DNA of 64,000 nt from Spinellus fusiger (GCA_025094145.1 JALLLS010000080.1:1-64000), one strand, 5' to 3'; shown: positions 10,796 to 23,561, counted from the stretch's first letter. Translations and numbers: made by a program. Notes: generated by a model not told the origin, from the sequence alone.

Positions 10796-13380
10796 CTTCG
10801 AAATCAAAAGCTACTGGAATGCTGATCTACAACAGTTAGCTGACCATCGTCAAGAACTTTATTGTTTTAGACAATGGGTAGGCAATGATATTGAATACAT
10901 TGAAGCCCACTGCTTGTATAAAGAAGCATGTTTAGCTTTGAAAAAGGCTATAAGGCAAGCACAACAACAAACCTGGCATGTATTTTGTGATAAAGTCCAT
11001 AAGGGCTTAACAGAGATGACAAGTGCTGTAAAAGGAATGAGGCTGCAGAGACGTTTGCCAATTTCCCTGTCATCTCCAGAGGGCCCTTGGCATGCTGCCA
11101 ATTGCATGATTGACCACCTAGAGAGTGTGTTTGGCAGATCCACAGAAAGACAGGAGCATCAGGAGTTTATTCTCCAAGACAATCCAGTCCCATGGGACGT
11201 AGACTTTATTTACTCTGCTATTCAAAAGATGCCAAATCAAAAAGCACCAGGCATTGATCATATTAGAGCAGAAATGCTCAAACCCCTAGTTTGAGTGCTA
11301 GTGCCTCTGTTACATCAGATCTTCACATTGTGTTGGAGATGGTCATGGACACCTGTGGCCTGGAGAGCAGGATGACCCTAGTAACTATTGGCCTATTAGC
11401 TTGACATTGGTGTTTTGTAAGCTCTTAGAAAGATGTATAGCTGGGGAGCTCCTTTCAACCATGCCTGCATTGGACATGGCTCAAGGTGGATTTTGCACTC
11501 ATTGTGGAACTCTAGACCAGGCCCTCTGTCTCCACAAACTTATGGGGTTGTATGCTGCCCAAGGATCAGGAGAGCAAGATCCAAAACCTCCAGTTGTTGT
11601 CTTCCTAGATATTAAAGCTGCATATGATAGTGTGGAATGCTCTGTCATATGGGAGTTGCTGATGCCCTTCATGTCTCAGCTGTTGCTCTTGCTACTACAG
11701 AATTTGTTTGATGACATTGTGGTGAATGTGATTCTGAAAAATGTAGCATCCTGGGACATTTTACCTAAACAAGGAGTCTTACAGGGTAGTATTCTTTCTC
11801 CATTCCTTTATTCTATTTTCATTGATACTCTTCCACGTTTCTTGAGGTTTGCTTTGGTATCCCCAATACTGGTTGGTATGCACCCACCTACCATGGGACG
11901 GTCTATTAATCTCTGTGCTCAAAATCCTTTCTCTTTTGCTTCCCCACAGGCAACTGTTCATGCATTGCTTGACGAGTTACAGAATTCCCTTCACAATCCT
12001 TTTCCTACTTCTAAAGTTTTGGATGACTCTTCTGAGTTGTCAGATTCCTCTTACAGTCCATCTCATGTCACTGTTACTTGGGCTCCTGTGAATTGTTTGT
12101 TGTATGCTGATGATGTGGCTCTTATGGGCTGCCCAGAAGATATACATCAAATGCTGGCACTTGCCAAAATTCACTTGACCCTCCTTGGTTACAAATGGAG
12201 TCCCTCCAAATGTGAAGTACTCAATGCCCCAGCCAATGTGCCATTTTACCTCTATGGCAACAAGCTTCCAACCTGTGATACTTTCAAGTACCTTGGTATC
12301 CCCTTTTTATGTCAAGGCATTAACCAAGATGCACTTTTCTCACACTCACAAGTCAAGGCAATTGCAGTGATGCAAAAGCTGAGAGGAATGGGTGTAAACA
12401 TGTATGGCTTTGGGATTACAGCAGCCCTAAGAGTGTATACTGTTTTTGTTTGGCCTATCCTTGAGTATGGGTTGGCTATTTGTAATGTCAATAGACTAGG
12501 CATCTGCCCACTACAAATCTGTCAGTCTGCTTGTCTGAGACTTTGTCTTGCTAGATCTGCTACTGCTAGGTTTGGAACAATCCAGGTTGCCCAATTAGCT
12601 GCCCTCCCTAACATATACTCTTGTTTTCTTTATCTGCAAGCCAAATTTGTTGAGCGTGCAGCTACCCTTCCTGAAGACACCCTCCTCTGGTGCCTTGTCC
12701 TGCAGCTTGAAGCACCCCAGAGTAAAGCCAGATGGATTAAGCTACGTGGCAATGTACTCTGGCAAAATGCTCAAAGAATAGGATGGGCTCACAACCCTCC
12801 TAAATATCCATTAAAAGTAGGTTATCTTGAACGTCTTCAAAGTGAAATTACTAGTCTAGTATGTGGCAAGAATCTGCTGGTGATGGTAGCCCGTGGACTA
12901 TGTAGACCTGTTTGGAATCCAATTCTTCTACTACCATGCATGTGCAAAGAAAGACATTGTCTACTAAAATGGAGGATTGCTTGGTTACCACCAGCACCTT
13001 CAGTTCCTTGCCAATGTGGCCACCTATCTGCCAATTGGGACCACTTTCTCACTTGCACATTTGTTGACCATGAATGCTCCACGTTCTTGTTCTTCTTAGT
13101 TCCTACACCACCACAAGACGTTCATCCAATTGACTATTGTCTAAATCTTCTGCTGCACATGGTTAAGTCTTTTGTTAAATGGCAAGATCTTTGGCCCAGT
13201 TTGTTAATACTGCTGCAAGCCATTGATCAAGCCACGTTTACTCAAGACTTTAAGGTAGAGCCATCAGCTGGTAGCTTGCTCATTGAGGCTGCTGATGGGT
13301 GTGTTGAGCAGGAATGCCAATGCTGCCATAGAGTGCAAAGACTCCTTCAGCAACAGACACTGTATCCTCACCTCCTCTGA
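10796..13380 (+). pseudogene. LINE-A2 ORF2: reverse transcriptase and C-terminal domain, broken
   Basis: An N-terminal piece (to 11294) has QKAPGIDHIRAEMLKP. A TGA and a small deletion follow, then 11401-13380 is open for 659 codons. This stretch contains ISLT, VVVFLDIKAAYDSV, GVLQGSILSPFLYSIFID, LLYADDVALMG, SPSKCEV and YLGIPF, with CQCGH...DHFLTC near the end. The catalytic residues of the palm are intact in this stretch. The start at 11401 is only the first codon after the break. The stop at 13378-13380 is TGA where copy A3 has CGA, so the protein once extended about 33 residues further. NYWPISL replaces the usual NYRPISL, another CGG-to-TGG change. Confidence 0.88.
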
Positions 13381-13818
13381 TCTCTCCTCTACCACCCATT
13401 CTTAACCCGTTTAGCAAAGCCAGGAGCTGCTAGTGTAGTTGTTATATTTGTGTCCTGAGAATTGTCCAAGTTGCTCTAAGTATCTCTCATTGGATTTCAA
13501 ATCACCACAGGATGACAGTTATCTTTTTGGTGTCCTGGTTTCCTTGCTGACTTTATGGTCTTTTGGATGTCTATTCATAATTCTCATTTACAATCATTTC
13601 TCATGTTTCATCATTTTTCATCATTTTCCCCTCATTGAGGTTTTATATTCTCTTTTCTTTCCATCTCTTCTCTCTTTGCATTATTTTTTTCACTTATGTA
13701 TTTGAAGTGTTTCAATGTTTATTCTTATTTTTTCAAACAATCTCATAGGGTGGCTAAAATACCCAATGCACAAATAGCAACCAACACCCAAAAATAGAAA
13801 TACTTTGAACTGTACTTC
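10796..13818 (+). mobile_element. LINE family A, copy A2 (5'-truncated)
   Basis: It starts next to the Tc1 target TA, within the region between endonuclease and RT, and ends at 13818 in ...ATACTTTGAACTG, the same 3' end as in other family A copies. The last 1.7 kb forms part of the right inverted-repeat arm. The 12-bp target sequence TACTTCATCATG follows at 13819-13830. No 5' duplication of equal length is visible; only TACTTC is present at 10794-10799. Confidence 0.85.
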
Positions 13819-14087
13819 ATCATGCTTATTTTGACATTATGGTCATTGACTGAGCATGTATTCATATTATTGAAAATTAGGAAGCCTCATACACTCAATA
13901 TGCTGAGGTGATGGAAAGACTTGGCTAATGTTTCAGAAGAAATTGCTCTAGTATTTTTAGATAGGCTGTTATGATTAGAAAAGGTATAAAAGCTAGCTAT
14001 TCTTTAGACATCAAAAGCTTTGCAAAATATACTTCTTACATTACCAAACACACCTTTTGTTTCTATATTTTGAACAATAGAGAACCT
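12114..14087. repeat. Right arm of a 1,974-bp inverted repeat
   Basis: This is the mirror of 7444-9417. The inner boundary falls four bases after the start of the GATGAT codons of the YADD motif, where left-arm similarity stops. The outer boundary is at ...GAGAACCT (14087), after which LINE-B sequence begins. Equal arm length and lack of visible differences imply a recent duplication, active conversion or an assembly artefact. Confidence 0.9.
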
Positions 14088-14304
14088 TGCTGATGCTGTA
14101 GATAGGGCTGAAGCCTCAATACAACCAACATTGGATACAGTTTCTCCAATTAGAACAGACAAGTCTCTTACAGCTGTAGAGAAGACAAAGATGCCTGTCA
14201 AAACCCAGATTAAGAAAAAGGTTAAGAAAGCCTTTAAGTATGCTCTATTGACATATACAAAGACCAGAAGTGGTTGCACTACAGGCCACTGTCTCTCTAA
14301 GAAA

Positions 14305-16668
14305 TTCTTTGATCCATTTGATCTTTTTTTCATCTATGCTCCAGCACAATCTGGACCCAGAAAGAGCTTTTTTCAATTTCTACAACAAATGTCTGATCCA
14401 CAAGAATATGACAGCTTTAAACGTCTAGTCCTTGTTGGAGATTTCAATTATTCTTCTTCTTTCTTGTCTCCTGTTTGTGGTGTGCCTTCTTGGATTAACA
14501 CACTACCATCTCACTTCCTGGACTGTCTTACAGCTCCAAGTATACTTCATATATGTACTTTTTGTTGAGCAAAGCTTAGTTCTTGCATTGATTATATGTT
14601 CTCATCCAATGACATGGCACCTTTTGTGCACTCTTCGAATGTGGAATTTATCTCTTCTGCTTGGACAGACCATGTTCTTCTTACCATAGTCTTTTCTTTT
14701 GGCCCAACATCTTATAGTAAAGGAATTTATTGTGCTAACCCAGCTTTGGCTGCAAAACCTGATTTTCAGCATAAACCTTTTTCTGTTTTGTCAGATTTTT
14801 CCCCTCAGCTTAGTGCTTTGGATACTCAAAGTCAATGGGAAAGAGTAAAGGAGTCTATTAGACAGACAGCTCAACAATTTGGTTGCAAGCATACTGCTTG
14901 GCGCCAACAGCAATTGAAATCGCCTCAATGTAAATGTAACAGTATTCTTTGCAACTATTGCTATACCTCTTATCTCACTACTCTTCTTTCTCCTGTTGAG
15001 AGACAGATTGCTGTGCTCCAGCAATAGATGGTGGAGATTGCTGCTTTGAAGGCTGGAAAGCATTGGAGGGAAAATGGAGAGATATCAGCAGGATATCTGA
15101 AGCACACTGTAGCCAATAGGCAATAGCAGCAATCTATTCCTAGTCTCTGTCACACCAATACCAACAACTTGTGCACCACTTCTAGTGAGAAGACTGAAGC
15201 TGCTCAGTGCTTCTACGAACAACTATACACTCCAGATCCAATTGAGGACTCGGCCCTTGCTTCTGCATTAGAGGCTATCCCCACAACATGCATCATACCA
15301 GCCACTGTTAGAGATAAGCTATGTGATCCATTCACCATGGATGATCTTCTGATGGGTGTTTCATGCACACCACGTCAAAGTAGTCCTGGCTCAGATGGTA
15401 TTCCATATGAAATTCTTGATCTTGTTTTTCAACATCACCTTTATGGCAATTTAGTTGGAGAAGTGTATAAAGATGCTCTGGTGTCTGGTATCTTCCCTTC
15501 TAGTTGGCGTGATACAGTTATGGTACTTTTGCCCAAGATAGGTGATCTCTCTTTGCTTTGCAATTGGAGACCCATCTCTCTCATTAATGCAGATGCTAAA
15601 GTGTTCACTTGCTTGGTGAATGCATGTATCATTGGTAAATGTGGACCCTTGGTAAACCCCTGTCAGACTAGCTTTGTGCATGGTAGGTTCATAGCTGACA
15701 ATGGTATGATGACACAACTGGTAATGGAAGATGCCCAGAGATGTGGATCTTCTAGTATTGGTGTGATGATAGATCAGGAAAAGGCATACAACCATGTTCA
15801 CCCCCTGTATCTATCTTCTGTTCTTCTTTGGTTTGGCTTTCCTCCCCAGTTAGTCAACTCTATCACAGCACTCTTCTTTGGAACCATGATCCGGGTTAAT
15901 GTTAATGGGTTCTTATCCTTACCAATACCTTAAGACAGAGGCTTGCGTCAGGGTGATCCACTATCCCCTATACTATTCAACTTAGCCTTTGAACCATTAT
16001 TATGCTGTATCCTCAACAATCCTCAATTTAATGGCTACTCTCTTGTCCACGCCAACCCATACTCTTTTGAGCCTATTCCTGCCCCTATCAAACTATTGGC
16101 CTATGCTGATGATGTCCTGATTTTTCTAAAAAATCAGCAGGACTTGAATAGACTGCAAATATATTTGGATCTCTACAGTAAGGCATCTAATGCCAAAATC
16201 AATTTTGCAAAGACCCAAGCCTTTTCTTTTTCTGGTGCTTCTTTGCCCTCTTGGCAACCCGCTCTTGAACAGTATGGAATGACCAGTTGGCATGACAGAC
16301 AGTCTGCTCATCCATTGATCTATCTTGGGTTCCCACTGTGTACATCTTTGGCACAGAGAAATGTGTTCTGCACTCGACTGCTGGATACTATCAGTAAGGC
16401 ATGTCAGATCCATTCACAGCATCAGCTATCTGTTCTTGGGAGAGCAACTGTTATTAATACTCTTGTTCTTTCAAGGGCTTGGCATGTTCTCAGAGTGATC
16501 CCTGCTTCTAAGCTTTTCTTTCGTCAGCTTCAGTCAATTATATCTTCTTTTCTTCAACGCTGTATGTTTCCTGTTGTTCGTTACTCTTTTCTCACTGCAA
16601 CCAATGGTAAAGGAGGACTGGGTATACTGGATCCACGTAGACATCAATTAGCATTGCAATGGTGTTGA
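14305..16668 (+). pseudogene. LINE-B2 ORF2: endonuclease remnant and reverse transcriptase
   Basis: The endonuclease part shows FFIYAPAQSG, LVGDFNYSSS and, in another frame, a WTDHVLLT segment (SDH-type motif) near 14665. The RT runs 15169-16668 and is interrupted only by TAA at 15931-15933. Its motifs are SSPGSDGIPYEIL, NWRPISLINADAKVF, GVMIDQEKAYNHV, GLRQGDPLSPILFN, LLAYADDVLIF and LGRATVINTLV. The DQEKAYN motif replaces the usual DxxKAYD. A TGA after ALQWC (16666-16668) ends the long frame, and coding similarity resumes downstream. The element is not autonomous. Confidence 0.85.
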
Positions 16669-17790
16669 CTTGCACCTCTACTTTTACCTTGTGCCAGTGG
16701 CTCTTTTGGTACTGTCTACATTAGACATGTTCTTCAGTCTCTGTGCAATGTTGGTGACTATTTTATCCCACTTTTCTTTCCGTCTTCTTGCTCTTTCTTT
16801 TTGCATAATGGCCTCAACTCTCTAGCCACTTTGCTTAGAGTCGTGGATGATCTGCCCCAATCCCTCTTTAGCTGCTCTCTATCACCAAATACATGCTTGA
16901 CTTTACCATTGAAAGATGTTTGGCAAGTAAACTCAGAGAGTTTTAAAGACACTCCTGGATACAGAAGACTTCTTGTTAGAGATGCCTTTTTCTTTGATCC
17001 AGCTTTACAGGGAATTTGATGAAAGCCAGTAACAGATTTACAGGTAGCTCCACGCTTGATTTGCCATATTCCTCATGCCCATACTAGAAGGAAAATTCTC
17101 TTAGCTGCTCTTTTAGTGAGATGTTGTCTTCCTCCCCTGACGGTTGATTCAAATGAACAAAGACCAGGGATCTACGATCTTAGCCCTGTGGTGAGTTGCC
17201 TGAAATTAGGGAAAATCCTGATCCACAAATTGAGCTCTCTCTCCTACCGTTGCCTGGCTTTGCCTGTTCAAGCAGTTCCTTCTTTCAGTCACCTTCTTAC
17301 AACAGTACAATGGAAAGACTTCTAGCACTTTCCCATCCAGCATTCAGCGTGCAATATGTGGTTTCACCTACTTCATGGTAAACTGCCTTGCCGCCAACAA
17401 CTTTACTCTCTTGTTCCTGCAATTTTTACCTCCAATTCTTGTCTCTTGTGCAATCACCTTGTTGAAGATCCTCTTCACTTCTTATTCCAATGCCAACCTA
17501 AGTGGCAGGTCTGGCTTGATGTATGGCCGTCTCAATTTGGACATGCACCCACCTTTTTAACAATTTCTGACGCTCTTTTTGCACTATCTTTTCCATACGA
17601 AAATGTATAGGAGTCTATGTACTCTTGCCAAATCATCAGTTTGATATTATTAGCCATTTGGAGAGCACATTGGAGACTTTTTTTTGATAACAAGCCCTTT
17701 CTACCCACTGTGGTAGCCCAACATGCAGTCCTTTTGGTGACTATTCTGGCAGAAGAACAAGAACTAGACAATGATCTGTAGTAGTTTTTC
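16669..17790 (+). pseudogene. LINE-B2 C-terminal region with zf-RVT zinc-binding tail
   Basis: Past the stop at 16668 the reading continues in pieces to about 17781. The best conserved is 17356-17610, with WFHLLHGKLPCRQQL and CLLCNHLVEDPLHFLFQC. This matches the zf-RVT (reverse-transcriptase zinc-binding) domain found at the end of some LINE proteins: two CxxC-like ligands, then H and C. It corresponds to CPICKVSEDASTHFLFAC in copy B3. Confidence 0.75.
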
Positions 17791-17925
17791 TTTTCTTTTT
17801 TCTTTTCTTTTACTTCTTTTCTTTTGCCCTTTTATAGATATATCTTTTCTCTCGCCTTCCTCTCTCCTTCTGACAGGCTGTGCGTGTAAATAAAACTGAA
17901 GTCACTGACTTCCATACAAAAAAAA

Positions 17926-20900
17926 ACTATTTGTTTTTAGGATTCTTTTACTAGGCCATGAGGTGAGACCAAAACCTTTATTATTGACTTTTTCAATGTT
18001 GTATAAACCACTATGTATTTGTTAGAATATAAAGCAGTGATGTTGTTTAAGGGTATGATAAAGGAGGCAGTCGGTAAAGACTCCAAGAAAACAGCCTCTA
18101 TTAGTCATAAAAAAGTTTACTCTTCATCATATTGAGTAGTTCAGCAGGAATACTAAACAGAAAGTTGAAGGGTAAAAAAGAGGCAATATAGGATTTTGAT
18201 AACATGCTGATAGGAACGAAACTATGTATGAAAGATGAAAGAACCCAGATACTGGATCTTATAAAGTCTTCTGCCCAGTTAATGTGTTGATTATATGATT
18301 TGTATAAATGTTTTCAATATATTTAAGTAATTCATCACTCATTAACCATCGAGTAATAAATATCACAGTGTAATTCTTTGATCTTACTTGAGTACAGTTG
18401 AATGAATAAAGACACTATAAAGAAGTGACTTTAAGCGTGCACAACATTAATATTGAGAATAGTCTCAAGGCTTAAAATGCTTGGCTTAACATGTCTCTAA
18501 CTTAGCTGGAGATGTGTGGCACTAGCGAGCTGAATCTTTATTTCATTAAAACTATACTTTTTTAATTAGTCAATTACAGCAGTCAATAGATAACCCGAAA
18601 TCACTAAGTATCATAGCTGCCTTCATTTTTTTTTACTCTATGCTTTCGATCTTATGTATCCTATTGATATTTATCTAGTGAAGACTATATTCTTTTAAGA
18701 GATATAGCTTTCAATTTAGCCATCAAATCTTTATAAGAGAATTTAACTATCAAATTGACACGACTTTTTAAAAAGGGAGCTTATTAAATGAAATCACGCA
18801 ATAACTGACCATGAAAAGTGTCCAAAAGATTAGTTCAACCAATCCTCTTACTAAAAACTTATTAAATTAACTTTTATTCTCTATAATCGGCACAGGATAG
18901 CTAGTAAACATCCGTCAGCCATTGATTATTAATATTTAATCTTGAGAGATAAACTTATTTGACAATCATACATCATATATCGGTGTATATTATATATCTA
19001 TAAAGGATAAATGGTTTATTGAAGTTAAAAATCAGTTGTCTTTGCTATTTTGTACGTGTGTTTCTTTATGTAGTCCTACAATATTCAAATGGAGCCATTT
19101 TCTCGGCAACCACTTTTCCACTAAAAATTCTTTACATTTCATCTTTCTGTCATTCTTCCAATAAAATAGTCTCATCTACCAGTATATTTATAATTGAAAT
19201 CTCAGTATCTATTGAATTTATGAATAAGAGAGGGTTTTATTAAGAATACTACAACTATGTGTGATGTATATCAATAGTTTGTCAACAAGTTTTTAGTCTT
19301 AAAATTAACTAAATTCATTTTTATCTTCCGTTATTCTTTCTATTTCGAGATGACATTTGATGTCTATTAGTAGTCACTCCTTGATTGGGATTTCACAGAT
19401 ATCTATTCTATACTATATAACGCATTTAGCATTATCGTGCCCGTTTTTTCTATATCTTTGTAATTGAGATGGTTTGCATGTGTCTTTATTTAATTTTAAC
19501 AGAGCAGACATTATGTACAAATTTTCACCTGACATCTCAATCTTTATACTCTGTTAAATTACCTCGTATTTCAAGTTATATTGCTCACTATGAGATGAGG
19601 CTATGAATAGATTGTGAAATGACTTAATACAAAGATATACTTTACAACTTGGATTTTTATTAGCATTAATCTATTGAATCTGATGAACGCTTGGAATATG
19701 CCTATGAACACATGTTAAATAAGAGTACATATTATTCAGTGTGTTTTTCTTAGTATTAATTAGAGAATAAACTGGAAAAAAATAAGATATCTATAATATG
19801 TTATTAAAGCAATGTATGAGTTGTTAAAGTATAATATTTTAAGATATCTTTTGATCTCCTTATGCCAAGTTGTTTTACATTATACAATATTACATCCAAC
19901 TGGTCTCATGTTATTTTATGATCTACATATAAACAATGGCTTATTCCTCTGCCAACTTTGAGTTTAGAGTAACGAGAGTGAAGTGTTTTATACATCTTCA
20001 TTTGACTGTTTAAACTAAAGTGTTTATACATGTGCTTTTATTAATTTAGTCTCATCTGAGACAGATGTACGCTATTCTGAAGGCTTCATTAGATAGCTTT
20101 ACTTCCTGGTAAACTATAGACCCCATAGCAAAAGGATATATCTAAGGGTATATTTTAATAAATTTAATGATAAACTATATCTATAACATTAAGCTAGTGA
20201 TCTATCTGTTGTTTCAACTTGTGTAGAGTCTTAGTTATATGTATCAATAAAACCTCCCCTCTTCATATGTGCATTTCCAGTCCAACAACAATATTGCCTG
20301 AGATTTAATATGACATTATGACATTATGTACTCTTGACATGTTTGCTATATTTGTCGCCTTTGGTCTTGACATTAATGAAAATCCAGTCAGTTGAACGTT
20401 TAGTAGAACCTTTTTGTTTATTCATTCAACTCCTTATTTATTTTATAATCATGAAAATATTAATAGTTAATAAATTAAGGCCAAAGATTCAAACTTATTG
20501 ATAAAACAAATGAACTAGGAAGGATATAATACCCTCATCTATAGTATGGTCTTCTACGTGTGCTTGACGTAGATAGTCACATTTTTCTTTTGGTATACCC
20601 AGAGCTTTGAATACAAACAGTCCTTTTTTAGAAATATGACTTTATGATACAACCCTTTTTAAAAAAGGACACTAATGGAAAACAGGAGATAATAAGTAGC
20701 TATTGATTAGTATCCCTAAAATTATTATTCAAAGCTTGTTTTATTTTATTTTATATTCACAAAAAAATGCTATGTAAATTCTATTTTCTAAAACAGATAT
20801 TGTATGGGAATAAATTTCTATTGTATTTTACACAGCATAAAAATAGAGCTGCAATACTAATTATTTCCGTGATAGTAGATGAGTCAAGCACAAAAAGATT

Positions 20901-21140
20901 TCTTATAAGCTCTGCTTGGAACAATCTAAGCTAATGTCTCCTTGTTTTATATAAATATATATATTTCTATCCATTATACTTTTATATATCTTTATCTTGA
21001 TATAAACCTAAATATGAAGAAGGGGTATTCAAGAGACTAACTAGCAAGTAGAGGCAGACCTAGTGCATACAGTGGAGTCTAAATTGTTTTATTTGAATTT
21101 TCATAGTCATAATCTGTTCAAGCATAAGTACCTCCTATTC

Positions 21141-21181
<41 letters not shown>

Positions 21182-23071
21182 CATCAAATAATAAAACATC
21201 AAATAATCTATGGGTTGATCTTTTAATCTTTGTTGAGATAATAATACAGGCACAGGCTCGAATTTTCTGAGTTTAAGGTAGCCTTTTATACTCCAGTTAG
21301 CAATCTAGACCCATTTGATATTTTAAATAAGAAAGACCAAGACTAAATTTAATGACATGCATGGCCTATAACAAAAAGAAGACTATTGAGGGGCCTTCAT
21401 GGATTATTGTTGAAGGAGGTTTACTCATGTCACTCCAAATTCGACAAGTACAGTTATACAGATTAATTAATCTGTGGTACTTTTTTATAAGCCTACACAC
21501 CAGGAGATTTTCTGGCTTTTAATCAGTGACACAATAATCCATTTACGTCCGAAAATATATTGCCCTTTTATGGAACTGTGTTTAAAATCAAAAGGTCTGC
21601 GGATATCTAAATTAATATTTTCTTTTATGGATATCTCAACCAAATTATATTATCAATAGAATATATTGTTTATGAATAAAATTGTTTATGATAATAATAT
21701 AGCTAATAATGATATAGCTAATAATACTGTAGCTAATACTATAGTATGTACTATAGCTACTGCCCAAGTGCATTCCCTCATAACAATAGAATATACACCC
21801 TAAAAGCCTTATGCTTTATCCTTGGAAGATAGATAACTATGCTCAGGAGTATACCATAGACACCCTAGACAGTATAGAAGACTACTTGAGACTGACTTGA
21901 GAGTCTTCACTTGCCTAATAACAATACAATGAGTGTCTTGTGGAATACAGTGAACTCAAGCCCAGATGAAAAGCTCTTCTAACAGTTCCTCTGTTTTATA
22001 TTTATTCTCAAGATCTGCCACACTTGTAGCACACATAACTTCACCGAGGTGTTCATAAATTTCAACAGTATCCACGTTTGCCAAGGTTGTAGAATTGTTT
22101 GGAACAGGGATGTGAATGCATCAAAAAATATCTATACAATTGCAGAAGAGGGATTAAAGGGTCGCCACCAAATAGCTCCATTCTGTAGAAAAGAATAGAT
22201 ATTCTTATTCGTATTCATATTATATATCGCCACCGAAAGTGGTTTCCTTCGGGATTCAGATATTTACAGGTAAATCAACATAATCTTTATTTATTTAAGA
22301 ACTAACATGAATACATAATTTATTTTTGCTCCTTTTCAAATCGATGTCATTTCTTAAACAATTGTATTTCGACTATTTCCTTTTATATCCTAAAGATCTC
22401 CTGGCGTGTAAGAAGATTGGGCAAACAAAGCTTATTAGTTCAAACAAGTATAAACTATGAAATATGCCCCTTTATCAGAGAAAAGAGATGACTGGTAGAA
22501 TAAGCACCTGTATTATCTAATTTTTTTTAATAATAATAATGTTTACTACATAGGGAGTACTTATTGTTAAACACTAAAATAAATAATAAATATGAGATCT
22601 AAAATGAAATATAAAATAGTAGTTCCTTATCTCATCGTAATTCTGTTAATTTGGGTAATCTTGTCAAGAACCAAATATAGTCCACTAGCAATCTAGTTTA
22701 TTTCTAAAGAACAGCATGAATTCACTGTCATCTATTGCGCCTTTTGAACCTATTTAATGTTAATTATAGGAAATAACCCCTACTTAGTATTTCTTTGTCG
22801 TTATAAGGAAAAGTGAATCATGTTTCTAGATAACACCTGTCAAAATACAGTTGTCTATAGAAGGTCATGTACTACAACTACCTATTTTTAAATAAAGCAT
22901 GATGAGAGTAAACAAATGAAGATTCATATTAAATAATGGAACAAACAACAATTTATTTTCTTTGGAGAAGGTAGCAGCTTATAGATCAAGCTGAGGGGAA
23001 TTTGTCTATTATTGACCATTGTAGAAATACAGTGGGGGAAATAGCTTTACAATATTGTAAGAACGGGAGAC
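17926..23071. other. 5.1-kb AT-rich, ORF-poor region
   Basis: No gene, tRNA or transposon was recognised. The longest open frames are about 60-75 codons and show no family motifs. A (TAA)n microsatellite lies at about 21140-21180, followed by short direct repeats of ACATCAAATAATAAA. Near 21690-21760 there are repeated TATAGCTAATAAT units. Two TCGCCACC octamers occur at about 22160 and 22225, the second beginning a GC-richer patch in otherwise AT-rich DNA. The region borders the transposon cluster on the left and a gene on the right. Confidence 0.6.
21140..21180. repeat. (TAA)n microsatellite
   Basis: About 13 uninterrupted AAT/TAA units, followed by two copies of ACATCAAATAATAAA-like sequence. 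Confidence 0.9.
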
Positions 23072-23488
23072 TTAAACCCAGTTCCAGGTGATCTTGACGC
23101 GACCATCATCAAGGTCGGCAATCTTCTTGAAGCCAGCTTCAGTGAGAACGAGATCACCCTTCTTGCAGTCCTCGCAAGTATCAGTTGTCTTTACAATGAC
23201 AGAACCCTTGGGGCCGACAATGTGAATGTTGCGACCACAATTGACGTTCTTGGAGGGGTTAGCACCGTTGGCCATCTGGGGAGCGTTGACAGCAACAACG
23301 AGCTCAGAGTCCTTGCTGACAGTGCCACAAGAGCCAAGACCGGCATCAGAGAAAGTGGCATCACCAGAGAAACTACCCTTGGCAGGGGCTGCAGGAGCAA
23401 CAGACTTGGTGGGCTTGGGAGCAGCCATGGCCATCTGAGCAATGGAGGCGACGATAAGGAGAGCAGAGAAACGAGCGATGGGAGCCAT
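23072..23488 (-). CDS. Small secreted double-psi beta-barrel (RlpA/barwin-like) protein
   Basis: An intronless 138-residue ORF starts at ATG 23488 in good context (CAACAATGG). Residues 1-22 are a signal peptide ending AQMAMA. A short Pro/Ala/Lys linker (24-38) leads into the domain at GDATFSDAGLGSCG. Cysteines fall at 54, 84, 105 and 108, consistent with disulphides. The end (KKGDLVLTEAGFKKIADL...VKITWNWV) matches the fold shared by fungal expansin-like and barwin proteins. These are extracellular, bind polysaccharide or inhibit proteases, and lack the expansin carbohydrate-binding module. No enzymatic activity can be claimed. It stands alone, flanked by AT-rich DNA, and has a TATA box and a CT-rich leader upstream, which suggests strong regulated expression. 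Confidence 0.9.
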   Translation of the reverse strand: MAPIARFSALLIVASIAQMAMAAPKPTKSVAPAAPAKGSFSGDATFSDAGLGSCGTVSKDSELVVAVNAPQMANGANPSKNVNCGRNIHIVGPKGSVIVKTTDTCEDCKKGDLVLTEAGFKKIADLDDGRVKITWNWV

Positions 23489-23553
23489 TGTTGATGTTAG
23501 AAGATTGAATGAAAGAAGTTAAGATAATGTCTGTTGGAAGATGAAGATGACTG

Positions 23554-23561
23554 CTTATATA
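23554..23561 (-). promoter_or_regulatory. TATA box of the secreted barrel protein gene
   Basis: Read on the minus strand this is TATATAAG, about 66 bp upstream of the ATG at 23488. A pyrimidine-rich leader (CTTCATCTTCC, CTTCTTTCATTC) lies between, as in highly expressed fungal genes. Confidence 0.6.

Larger units (their letters stand above)
14088..17925 (+). mobile_element. LINE family B, copy B2 (decayed)
   Basis: An endonuclease remnant, a long RT and a zinc-binding tail occur in order, ending in a 3' UTR with AATAAA (about 17890) and an A-run near 17920. The beginning is abrupt at the inverted-repeat boundary; ORF1 is missing apart from a possible lysine-rich tail (KTKMPVKTQIKKKVKK, about 14190-14235). 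Protein similarity to copy B3 (54.7-59.95 kb) is clear throughout. Confidence 0.85.

Noticed and set aside
7719..13818. LINE twin-priming (5' inversion) as the origin of the inverted LINE copies
   Set aside because: Twin priming inverts a 5' segment once; here the same 3' part and also the unique flank are present in both orientations.
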